A stretch of DNA of 64,000 bases from Symsagittifera roscoffensis (taxonomy: Eukaryota; Xenacoelomorpha; Acoela; Convolutidae), in contig NC_087063.1 of assembly GCF_963678635.1 (NCBI RefSeq), forward strand, positions 79,011,617-79,075,616, read 5' to 3'. The notes under the pieces are model-generated. The model searched no databases. It worked only from the letters and a program-made list of their open reading frames with translations, and was not told the DNA's origin. Made by a program: the position numbers and the translations under genes. Numbering within the stretch: the first letter of the stretch is position 1; each line of letters begins with the position of its first letter. Shown here one piece after another: positions 10,252-21,422 of the stretch.

Positions 10252-11320
10252 TTTTTCGTTTGTCTGATTTTGGTAAACTGTGTTCACAATGTTATGTTAA
10301 ACCCAAAGCTGTCTGAACACTGATTTCAAGATATTCTTATCATTAAGGGCACTTTAGTGTTTGTTCCACAAATGTGATTTTTATTGAATCTCTTACCTGT
10401 TCTATTGTTTTGTTTCAACATTTTCCCAAGAAAAGACTGTGGCTGATTGATATCAGAACCTTTCTCTGTGAACCTGTTTTGTCGATTGATCTCAGTGTGC
10501 TAGGCTGATAGGCTTGTTCGATTTTCAAAGCAAGGCATGGAAACTTCCTTGGCCTATCCGTAAATTGAAATGATGAAACTTAGTGAAACTTAGTGCTGAA
10601 TAAGTATGATACCTTTTTCTGAAAACCTTTTTCGCTTTACCTTTTTCTGAAAAAAAGAATGGCTGATTTATTCCAGAACGGTTTTTTTGTGAACTTTTTC
10701 CGCGGATTGGTCGCAGTGTGCTATGCTGCTGTTTTTGTCTGATTTTCAAAGCGAGGTGTTGAAACAAGCTTGGCTTATCGGTAAATTTAAATGATGAAAT
10801 TTAGTGCTGATTGGCCTATAATTCAGTTTCGCCAATTGATACTAGTGTTACTTTAACCGATTGATACTGATCTTCATTGATTGATACTAGTGTGAATCAA
10901 TAGTTACTTTTTACAATTTAGGGTGATTTAATTTTTGTTCCTCAATCTTTGTATATTTTCTCTTTCTCTACGCATCCTTCTTTTGTTTTGCTTTACCTTT
11001 TTCTGAAAATTTGAATTTAGCTGATTGATTCCAGAACGCTTCTTTGTGAACTTTTTCCGCTGTTGGTTTTAGTGTTCCTTGATGGTAGTTTTGTCTGATT
11101 TTCAAAGCGAAGTTTTGAAACTCGATTGGCTTATCGGTAAATTCAAAAGATGAAATTTAGTGCTGATTGGCCTATAATTAAGTTTCTTCGATTGATACTA
11201 GTGTTACTTTAACCGCGTGATACTGATCTTCACCGATTGATACTAGTGTGTTATGCTGCTAGTTTAATTTTATTTTCAAAGCAATTTTTTGAAACTTGAT
11301 TTGCCTGTCATTAAATCTGA

Positions 11321-11371
11321 GTGATGAAATTTATTGCTGACTAAATATGATAACTTTTCCAGTTAGTCTGA
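11321..11371 (+). ncRNA. Family B C/D core, guide variant
   Basis: Guide carries T to A (TTTTCCAGTTAGT), which would break the 28S pairing proposed for the family. Boxes intact. Confidence 0.45.
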
Positions 11372-11942
11372 GATTTTTTTAAATTGTGATGATAAATAAC
11401 AAAGATCATCTTGTGCTTTACTTTTGAGTTTCCACATTCCTCATAGAATTGTCTTCTTCCTTGAATAAGTTGTTTTTCATGATGGAAGGTAATGCTCATT
11501 AAGTTCGATAATCCTTGCTTTTAGTATGTACGTTCATATTTAGGGTGATTGAATTTTTGTTCCTCAATCTTTTTATATTTTCTCTTTCTCTACGCATCCT
11601 TCTTTTGTTTTGCTTTACCTTTTTCTGAAAAAATGAATTAAGCTGATTGATTCCAGAACGCTTCTTTGTGAACTTTTTCCGCTGTTGGTTTTAGTGTTCC
11701 TTGATGGTAGTTTTGTCTGATTTTCAAAGCGAAGTTTTGAAACTCGATTGGCTTATCGGTAAATTCAAAAGATGAAATTTAGTGCTGATTGGCCTATAAT
11801 TAAGTTTCTTCGATTGATACTAGTGTTACTTTAACCGAGTGATACTGATCTTCACCGATTGATACTAGTGTGCTATGCTGCTAGTTTAATTTTATTTTCA
11901 AAGCAATTTTTTGAAACTTGATTTGCCTGTCATTAAATCTGA

Positions 11943-11993
11943 GTGATGAAATTTAGTGCTGATTAAATATGATGAATTTTCCTGTTAGTCTGA
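11943..11993 (+). ncRNA. Family B C/D core with perfect C' box
   Basis: C' here is a full TGATGA; the guide start reads ATTTTCCTGTTAGT. Confidence 0.5.
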
Positions 11994-13197
11994 GTTTTTT
12001 TTAATTGTGATGATAAATAACAAAGATCATCTTGGTGTGCTTTACTTTTATATTTCCAAATTCCTCAGAATTGTCTTCTTCCTTGAATGGCCTTTAAGTT
12101 ATTTTTCATGATGGAAGGTAATGCTCATTAAATTCGATAATTCTTGCTTTTACTGTACGTTCATATTCAGGGTGATTTATTTTTTGTTTCTCAATCTGTA
12201 TATATTTTTTTCATTCTCTACGCATCCTTCTTTTGTTTTGTTTTACGTTTTTCTGAAAAAATGAATGTAGCTGATTGATTCCAAACGTTTCTTTGTGAAC
12301 TTTTTCCGCGATTGGTTTTAGTGTACTTTGCTGCTAGTTTTGTCTGATTTTCCAAGCGAAGTTTTGAAACTCGATTGGCTTATCGGTAAATTCAAAAGAT
12401 GAAATTTAGTGCTGATTGGCCTATAATTAAGTTTCTTCGATTGATACAAGTGTTACTTTAACCGATTGATACTGATCTTTACCGAATGATACTAGTGTGC
12501 TATGCTGCTAGTTTAATTTTATTTTCAAAGCAATTTTTTGAAACTTGATTTGCCTGTCATTAAATCTGAGCTATGAAATTTAGTGCTGACTAAATATGAT
12601 AACTTTTCCTGTTAGTCTGAGATTTTTTTAAATTGTGATGATAAATAACAAAGATCATCTTGTGCTTTACTTTTAAGTTTCCACATTCCTCATAGAATTG
12701 TCTTCTTCCTTGAATGGCTTTTAAGTTAATTTTCATGATGGAAGGTAACGCTCATTAAATTCGATCATCCTTGCTTTTTGTCTGTACGTTCATATTTAGG
12801 GTGATTTAGTTTTTGTTCCTCAATCTTTATATATTTTTTCTTTTTCTACGCATCCTTCTTTTGTTTTGCTTTACCTTTTTCTGAAAAATGAATGTAGCTG
12901 ATTGATTCTAGAGCGTTTCTTTGTGAACTTTTTCCGCGGTTGGTTTTAGTGTTCTTTGATGGTAGTTTTATCTGATTTTCAAAGCGAAGTTTTGAAACTT
13001 GATTGGCTTATCGATTAATTCAAAAGATGAAATTTAGTTCTGATTGGCCTTTAATTAAGTTTCTTCGATTGATACTAGTGTTACTTTAACCGAGTGATAC
13101 TGATCTTCACCGATTGATACTATTGTGCTATGCTGCTAGTTTATTTTTATTTTCAAAGCAATTTTTTGAAACTTGATTTGCCTGTCATTAAATCTGA

Positions 13198-13248
13198 GTG
13201 ATGAAATTTAGTGCTGAATAAATATGATAACTTTTCCTGTTAGTCTGA
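13198..13248 (+). ncRNA. Box C/D snoRNA-like core, family B, type copy
   Basis: C box GTGATGA 13198-13204, D' CTGA 13214-13217, C' TGATAA 13225-13230, D CTGA 13245-13248: the full C-D'-C'-D order. The D guide CTTTTCCTGTTAGT (13231-13244) is nearly invariant through the array. It can form 12 contiguous pairs, two of them G-U, with the universal 28S element ACUAAUAGGGAA. D+5 selects the second A of CUAA, about yeast A2934, which I do not recall as a known methylation site. The distance from C to D is exactly 47 bases in almost all copies. Further D boxes with a damaged C box begin at 9267, 12617, 13876, 14466 and 16808. Boxes are seen; RNA status and target are inferred. Confidence 0.55.
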
Positions 13249-15002
13249 GATTTTTTTAAATTGTGATGATAAGTAACAAAGATCATCTTGTTGTGCTTTA
13301 CGTTTAAGTTTCCACATTCCTCATAGAATTGTCTTCTTCCTTGAATGGCCTTTTAGTTAATTTTCATGATGGAAGGTAATGCTCATTAGATTCGATAATC
13401 CTTGCTTTTTGTCTGTACGTTCATATTTAGGGTGATTTAATTTTTGTTCCTCAATCATTATATATTTTTTTCTTTCTCTACGCATCCTTCTTTTGTTTTG
13501 CTTTACCTTTTTCTGAAAAATGAATGTAGCTGATTGATTCTAGAGCGTTTCTTTGTGAACTTTTTCCGCGGTTGGTTTTAGTGTTCCTTGATGGTAGTTT
13601 TGTCAGATTTTCAAAGCGAAGTTTTGAAACTTGATTGGCTTATCGGTAAATTCAAAGAAGAAATTTAGTGCTGATTGGCTTATAATTAAGTTTCTTCGAA
13701 TGATACTACTGTTACTTTAACCGAGTGATACTGATCTTCACCGATTGATACTAGTGTGCTATGCTGCTAGTTTATTTTTATTTTCAAAGCAATTTTTTGA
13801 AACTTGATTTGCCTGTCATTAAATCTGAGCGATGAAATTTAGTGCTGACTAAATATGATAACTTTTCCTGTTAGTCTGAGATTTTGTTAAATTGTGATGA
13901 TAAATAACAAAGATCATCTTGTTGTGCTTTACTTTTAAGTTTCCACATTCCTCATAGAATTGTCTTCTTACTTGAATGGCCTTTAAGTTATTTTTCATGA
14001 TGGAAGGTAATGCTCATTAAATTCGATAATCCTTGCTTTTTGTCTGTACGTTCATATTTAGGGTGATTTAATTTTTGCTCCTCAATCTTTATATATATTT
14101 TCTTCCTGTACGCATCCTTCTTTTGTTTTGTTTTACCTTTTTCTGAAAAAACGAATGTAGCTGATTGATTCCAGAACGTTTCTTTGTGAACCTTTTCTGC
14201 GGTTGGTTTTGAAACTTGATTGGCTTATCAGTAAATTCAAAAAAAAAGATGAAATTGAGTGCTGATTGGTCTATAATTAAGTTTCGCCGATTGATACTAG
14301 TGTTACTGTAACCGATTGATACTGATCTTCACCGATTGATACTAGTGTGCTATGCCGTTACTTTAATTTTATTTTCAAAGCAATTTTTTGGAACTTGATT
14401 TGCCTGTCATTAAATTTGAGTGTGAAATTTAACGCTGATTAAATATGATAACTTTTCCTGTTAGTCTGAGATTTTTTTAAATTGTGATGATAAATAACAA
14501 AGATCATCTTGTGCTTTACTTTTAAGTTTCCACATTCCTCATAGAATTGTCTTCTTACTTGAATGGCCTTTAAGTTAATTTTCATGATGGAAGGTAATGC
14601 TCATTAAATTCGATAATCCTTGCTTTTTGTCTGTACGTTCATATTTAGGGTGATTTAATTTTTGCTCCTCAATTTTTATATATATTTTTTTTCTCTACGC
14701 ATCCTTCTTTTGTTTTGTTTTACCTTTTTCTGAAAAAACGAATGTAGCTGATTAATTCCAGAACGTTTCTTTGTGAACCTTTTCTGCGGTTGGTTTTGAA
14801 ACTTGGTTGGCTTGTCAGTAAATTCTAAAAAAAGATGAATTGAGTGCTGATTGGTCTATAATTAAGTTTCGCCGATTGATACTAGTGTTACTTTAACCGA
14901 ATGATACTGATCTTCACCGATTGATACTAGTGTGCTATGCCTTTACTAATTTTATTTTCAAAGCAATTTTTTGAAACTTGATTTGCCTGTCATTAAATTT
15001 GA

Positions 15003-15053
15003 GTGATGAATTTTAACGCTGATTAAATATGATAATTTTTCCTGTTAGTCTGA
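15003..15053 (+). ncRNA. Family B C/D core, 5' end of guide altered
   Basis: C GTGATGA and D CTGA at standard distance; guide is TTTTTCCTGTTAGT, keeping the 12 pairing bases. Confidence 0.5.
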
Positions 15054-15585
15054 GATTTTTTTTAATTGTGATGATAAATAACAAAGATCATCTTGTGCTT
15101 TACTTTTAAGTTTCCACATTCCTCATAAAATTGTCTTCTTCCTTGAATGGCCTTTAAGTTAATTTTCATGATGGAAGGTAATGCTCATTAAATTCGATAA
15201 TCATTGCTTTTAGTCTGTACGTTCATATTTAGGATGATTTAGTTTTTGTTCCTCAATCTGGATATATTTTTTCATTCTCAACACATCCTTCTTTTGTTTT
15301 GCTTTACCTTTTTCTGAAAAAAACGAATGTAGCTGATTGATTCCAGAACGTTTCTTTGTGAACCTTTTCCGCGACTGGTTGTGAAACTTGATCGGCTTAT
15401 CGGTAAATTTAAATGATGAAATTTAGTGCTGAATGGCCTTTTATTAAGATTCGCCGATTGATGCTAGTGTTACTTTAACCGATTTATACTGATCTTCGCC
15501 GATTGATACTGGTGTGCTACGCTGCTAGTTTAGTTTTTTTTCAAAGCAAAGTATTGAAACTTGATTTGCCTGTCATTAAATTCGA

Positions 15586-15636
15586 GTGATGAAATTTAGT
15601 GCTGAATAAATATGATAACTTTTCCTGTTAGTCTGA
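15586..15636 (+). ncRNA. Family B C/D core, all four boxes intact
   Basis: Matches the type copy in every box and in the guide. Confidence 0.55.
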
Positions 15637-16172
15637 GATTTTTTTATATTGTGATGATAAATAACAAAGATCATCTTGTGCTTTACTTTTAAGTTTCCAC
15701 ATTCCTCATAGAATTGTCTTCTTACTTGAATGGCCTTTAAGTTAATTTTCATGATGGAAGGTAATGCTCATTAAATTCGATAATCATTGCTTTTAGTCTG
15801 TACGTTCATATTTAGGGTGATTTAATTTTTGCTCCTCAATCTTTATATATATTTTCTTTCTGTACGCATCCTTCTTTTGTTTTGTTTTACCTTTTTCTGA
15901 AAAAACGAATGTAGCTGATTGATTCCAGAACGTTTCTTTGTGAACCTTTTCTGCGGTTGGTTTTGAAACTTGATTGGCTTATCAGCAAATTCAAAAAAAA
16001 GATGAAATTGAGTGCTGATTGGTCTATAATTAAGTTTCGCCGATTAATACTAGTGTTACTTTAACCGATTGATACTGATCTTCACCGATTGATACTAGTG
16101 TGCTATGCCGTTACTTTAATTTTATTTTCAAAGCAATTTTTTGGAACTTGATTTGCCTGTCTTTAAATTTGA

Positions 16173-16223
16173 GTGATGAAATTTAACGCTGATTAAATAT
16201 GATAACTTTTCCTGTTAGTCTGA
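16173..16223 (+). ncRNA. Family B C/D core, all four boxes intact
   Basis: D' guide differs from the type copy (TTTAACG before CTGA); D guide unchanged. Confidence 0.52.
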
Positions 16224-17344
16224 GATTTTTTTTAAATTGTGATGATAAATAACAAAGATCATCTTGTGCTTTACTTTTAAGTTTCCACATTCCTCATAGA
16301 ATTGTCTTCTTACTTGAATGGCCTTTAAGTTATTTTTCATGATGGAAGGTAATGCTCATTAAATTCGATAATCCTTGCTTTTTGTCTGTACGTTCATATT
16401 TAGGGTGATTTAATTTTTGCTCCTCAATCTTTATATATATTTTCTTTCTCTACGCATCCTTCTTTTGTTTTGTTTTACCTTTTTCTGAAAAAACGAATGT
16501 AGCTGATTAATTCCAGAACGTTTCTTTGTGAACCTTTTCTGCGGTTGGTTTTGAAACTTGATTGGCTTGTCAGTAACTTCTAAAAAAAGATGAAATTGAG
16601 TGCTGATTGGTCTATAATTAAGTTTCGCCGATTGATACTAGTGTTACTTTAACCGAATGATACTGATCTTCACCGATTGATACTAGTGTGCTATGCCGTT
16701 ACTTTAATTTTATTTTCAAAGCAATTTTTTGAAACTTGATTTGCCTGTCATTAAATTTGAAAGATGAAATTTAACGCTGATTAAATATGATAACTTTTCC
16801 TGTTAGTCTGAGATTTTTTTAAATTGTGATGATAAATAACAAAGATCATCTTGTGCTTTACTTTTAAGTTTCCACATTCCTCATAAAATTGTCTTCTTCC
16901 TTGAATGGCCTTTAAGTTAATTTTCATGATGGAAGGTAATGCTCATTAAATTCGATAATCATTGCTTTTAGTCTGTACGTTCATATTTAGGATGATTTAG
17001 TTTTTGTTCCTCAATCTGGATATATTTTTTCATTCTCAACACATCCTTCTTTTGTTTTGCTTTACCTTTTTCTGAAAAAAACGAATGTAGCTGATTGATT
17101 CCAGAACGTTTCTTTGTGAACCTTTTCCGCGACTGGTTGTGAAACTTGATCGGCTTATCGGTAAATTTAAATGATGAAATTTAGTGCTGAATGGCCTTTT
17201 ATTAAGATTCGCCGATTGATGCTAGTGTTACTTTAACCGATTTATACTGATCTTCACCGATTGATACTGGTGTGCTACGCTGCTAGTTAAGTTTTTTTTT
17301 CAAAGCAAAGTATTGAAACTTGATTTGCTTGTCATTAAATTCGA

Positions 17345-17395
17345 GTGATGAAATTCAGTGCTGAATAAATATGATAACTTTTCCTGTTAGTCTGA
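17345..17395 (+). ncRNA. Family B C/D core, all four boxes intact
   Basis: D' guide has one change (TTCAGTG); D guide as consensus. Confidence 0.52.
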
Positions 17396-17981
17396 GATTT
17401 TTTTAAAAATTTTTATGATAAATAAGAAAGATCATCTTGTTGTGCTTTACTTTTAAGTTTCCACATTCCCCATAGAATTGTACTCTTCTTTGAATTGCCT
17501 TTCGCCTTATGTTAATTTTCATGATGACGGTAGTGCTCATTAAATTCGATAATCCCTGATTTTAGTCTGTACGTTCATATTTAGGGTGGTTTAGTTTTTG
17601 TTTCTCAATCTGGTTATATTTTTTCATTCTTTACGCAACCTTCTTTTGTTTTGCTGTGCCTTTTTCTAAAAAATGAATTTAGTTGACTGATTCCAGAACG
17701 TTTCTTTGTGAAATTTTTCCGCTGTTGGTTTTAGTGTTCTTTGATGGTAGTTTTGTCTGATTTTCAAATCGAGGTTTTGAAACTTGATTGGCTTATCGGT
17801 AAATTCAAAAGATGAAATTTAGTGCTAATTGGCCTATAATTAAATTTCGCCGATTGAGACTAGTGGTACTTTAACCGATTGATACTGATCTTCACCGATT
17901 GATACTAGTGTGCTATGCTGCTAATTTAATTTTATTTTCAAAGCAATTTTTGAAACTTAATTTGCCTTTCATTAAATTTGA

Positions 17982-18032
17982 GTGATGAAATTTAGTGCTG
18001 AATAAATATGATAACTTTTCCTGTTAGTCTGA
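17982..18032 (+). ncRNA. Family B C/D core, all four boxes intact
   Basis: Consensus in boxes and guide. Confidence 0.55.
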
Positions 18033-18565
18033 GATTTTTTTATATTGTGATGATAAATAACAAAGATCATCTTGTGCTTTACTTTTAAGTTTCCACATTC
18101 CTCATAGAATTGTCTTCTTACTTGAATGGCCTTTAAGTTAATTTTCATGAAGGAAGGTTATGCTCATTAAATTCGATAATCCTTGCTTTTTGTCTGTACG
18201 TTCTTATTTAGGGTGATTTAATTTTTGCTCCTCAATCTTGATATATTTTCTTTCTCTACGCATCCTTCTTTTGTTTTGTTTTACCTTTTTCTGAAAAAAC
18301 GAATGTAGCTGATTGATTCCAGAACGTTTCTTTGTGAACCTTTTCTGCGGTTGGTTTTGAAACTTGATTGGCTTATCAGTAACTTCAAAAAAAAGATGAA
18401 ATTGAGTGCTGATTGGTCTATAATTAAGTTTCGCCGATTGATACTAGTGTTACTTTAACCGAATGATACTGATCTTCACCGATTGATACTAGTGTGCTAT
18501 GCCGTTACTTTAATTTTTTTTCAAAGCAATTTTTTGGAACTTGATTTGCCTGTCATTAAATTTGA

Positions 18566-18616
18566 GTGATGAAATTTAACGCTGATTAAATATGATAACT
18601 TTTCCTGTTAGTCTGA
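18566..18616 (+). ncRNA. Family B C/D core, all four boxes intact
   Basis: D' guide is the TTTAACG variant, as at 16173, which marks a sub-lineage of the array. Confidence 0.52.
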
Positions 18617-19149
18617 GATTTTTTTATATTGTGATGATAAATAACAAAGATCATCTTGTGCTTTACTTTTAAGTTTCCACATTCCTCATAGAATTGTCCT
18701 CTTACTTGAATGGCCTTTAAGTTAATTTTCATGATGGAAGGTTATGCTCATTAAATTCGATAATCCTTGCTTTTTGTCTGTACGTTCTTATTTAGGCTGA
18801 TTTAATTTTTGCTCCTCAATCTTTATATATTTTCTTTCTCTACGCATCCTTCTTTTGTTTTGTTTTACCTTTTTCTGAAAAAACGAATGTAGCTGATTGA
18901 TTCCAGAACGTTTCTTTGTGAACCTTTTCTGCGGTTGGTTTTGAAACTTGATTGGCTTATCAGTAACTTCAAAAAAAAGATGAAATTGAGTGCTGATTGG
19001 TCTATAATTAAGTTTCGCCGATTGATACTAGTGTTACTTTAACCGAATGATACTGATCTTCACCGATTGATACTAGTGTGCTATGCCGTTACTTTAATTT
19101 TATTTTCAAAGCAATTTTTTTAAACTTATTTGCCTGTCATTAAAATTGA

Positions 19150-19200
19150 GTGATGAAATTTAACGCTAATTAAATATGATAACTTTTCCTGTTAGTCTGA
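19150..19200 (+). ncRNA. Family B C/D core, D' lost
   Basis: D' has become CTAA while C, C' and D remain at standard spacing. Confidence 0.45.
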
Positions 19201-19733
19201 GATTTTTTTAAATTGTGATGATAAATAACAAAGATCATCTTGTGCTTTACTTTTAAGTTTCCACATTCCTCATAAAATTGTCTTCTTTCTTGAATGGCCT
19301 TTAAGTTAAATTTCATGATGGAAGGTAATGCTCATTAAATTCGATAATCATTGCCTTTAGTCTGTACGTTCATATTTAGAATGATTTAGTTTTTGTTCCT
19401 CAATCTGGATATATTTTTTCATTCTCAACACATCCTTCTTTTGTTTTGCTTTACTTTTTTCTGAAAAAAACGAATGTAGCTGATTGATTCCAGAAAGTTT
19501 CTTTGTGAACCTTTTCTGTGACTGGTTTTGAAACTTGATCGGCTTATCGGTAAATTTAAGTGATGAAATTTACTGCTGAATGGCCCATTATTAAATTTCG
19601 CCGATTGATGCTAGTGTTACTTTAACCGATTTATACTGATCTTCACCGATTGATACTAGTGTGCTACGCTGCTAGTTTAGTTTTATTTTCAAAGCAAAGT
19701 ATTGAAACTTGATTTGCCTGTCATTAAATTCGA

Positions 19734-19784
19734 GTGATGAAATTCAGTGCTGAATAAATATGGTAACTTTTCCTGTTAGTCTGA
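19734..19784 (+). ncRNA. Family B C/D core, C' variant
   Basis: C' reads TGGTAA; other boxes and guide are consensus. Confidence 0.48.
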
Positions 19785-20363
19785 GATTTTTTTAAATTGT
19801 GATGATAAATAACAAAGATCATCTTGTTGTGCTTTACTATTAAGTTTCCACATTCCCCATAGAATTGTACTCTTCCTTGAATTGCTTTTGGCCTTATGTT
19901 AATTTTCATGATGACGGTAGTGCTCATTAAATTCGATAATCCTTGCTTTTAGTCTGTACGTTCATGTTTAGTGTGGTTTAGTTTGTTTCTCAATCTGGAT
20001 GTATTTTTTCATTCTCTACGCATCCTTCTTTTGTTTTGCTGTACCTTTTTCTAAAAAATGAATTTAGTTGACTGATTCCAGAACGATTCCAGAAATTTTT
20101 CCGCTGTTGGTTTTAGTGTTCTTTGATGGTGCTTTTGTCTGATTTTCAAAGCGAGGTTTTGAAACTTGATTGGCTTATCGGTAAATTCAAAAGATGAAAT
20201 TTAGTGCTAATTGGCCTATAATTAAGTTTCGCCGATTGATACTAGTGTTACTTTAACCGATTGATACTGATCTTCACCGATTGATACTAGTGTGCTATGC
20301 TGCTAGTTTAATTTTATTTTCAAAGCAATTTTTGAAACTTGATTTGCCTGTCATTAAATTTGA

Positions 20364-20414
20364 GTGATGAAATTTAGTGCTGAATAAATATGATAACTTT
20401 TCCTGTTAGTCTGA
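20364..20414 (+). ncRNA. Family B C/D core, all four boxes intact
   Basis: Consensus copy near the right end of the array. Confidence 0.55.
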
Positions 20415-20994
20415 GATTTTTTTATATTGTGATGATAAATAACAAAGATCCTCTTGTTGTGCTTTACTTTTAAGTTTCCACATTCCTCATATAATTGTTT
20501 TCTTCCTTGAATGGCCTTTAAGTTGTTTTTCATGATGGAAGGTAATGCTCATTAAATTCGATAATCCTTGCTTTTAGTCTGTACGTTCATATTTAGGGTG
20601 ATTTAATTTTTGTTCCTCAATCTTGATATATTTTTTCTCTCTCTACTTATCCTTCTTTTGTTTTGCTTTACCTTTTTCTGAAAAAATGAATGTAGCTGAT
20701 TGATTCCAGAACGTTTCTTTGTGAACTTTTTCCGCGATTGGTTTTAGTGTGCTTTGCTGCTAGTTTTGTCTGATTTTCAAAGCGGGGTTTTGAAACTTGG
20801 TTGGCTTATCGGTAAATTTGAATGATGAAATTTAGTGCTGATTGGCCTATAATTAAGTTCCTTCATTTGATACCAGTGTTACTTTAACCGATTGATACTG
20901 ATCTTCACCGATTGATACTAGTGTGCTATGCTGCTAGTTTATTTTTATTTTCAAAGCAATTTTTGAAACTTGATTTGCCTGTCATTAAATTTGA

Positions 20995-21045
20995 GTGATG
21001 AAATTTAGTGCCGAATGAATATGATAACTTTTCCTGTTAGTCTGA
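20995..21045 (+). ncRNA. Family B C/D core, last copy, D' mutated
   Basis: D' reads CCGA; the array ends 380 bases downstream. Confidence 0.45.
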
Positions 21046-21422
21046 GTTTTTTTAAATTGTGATGATAAATAACAAAGATCATCTTGTTGTGCTTTACTTT
21101 TAAGTTTCCATATTCCTCATAGAATTGTCTTCTTCCTTGAATGGCCTTTAAATTGTTTTTCATGATGGAAGGTAATGCTCTTTAAATTCGATAATACTTG
21201 CTTTTAGTCTGTACGTTCATATTTAGGGTGATTTATTTTTTGTTCCTCAATCTTGACATATATTTTTTCTCTACGCGTCCTTCTTTTGTTTCGCTTTATC
21301 TTTTCTGAAAAAATGAATGTAGCTGATTGATTCCAGAACGTTTCTTTGTGAACTTTTTCCGCGATTGGTTTTAGTGTGCTTTGCTCCTAGTTTAGTTTTA
21401 TTTCCAAAGCAAGGTATTGAAA

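Larger units (their letters stand above)
9000..21422 (+). repeat. Tandem array, family B (about 580-630-bp units)
   Basis: About 18 head-to-tail units, clean from about 10920. Before that, 9000-10920 is a mosaic of A and B blocks. Each unit holds a CTACGCATCCTTCTTTTG block, a CTGATTGATTCCAGAACG block, the CCGATTGATACTAGTG doublet, the C/D core ending CTGTTAGTCTGAG, a GTGATGATAAATAACAAAG block and a CATGATGGAAGGTAATGC block. The CAGAACG and TGTGCTATGCTGCTAG blocks are shared with family A, so A and B have a common ancestor. The array stops sharply at about 21422. Confidence 0.9.

Noticed and set aside
12700-21200. CATGATGGAAGG ... TTTAGTCTGT in family B as another C/D RNA pairing with the 18S 3' end
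   Set aside because: C box is ATGATGG, D box CTGT, and the guide varies between TTTTAGT and TTTTTGT across copies.
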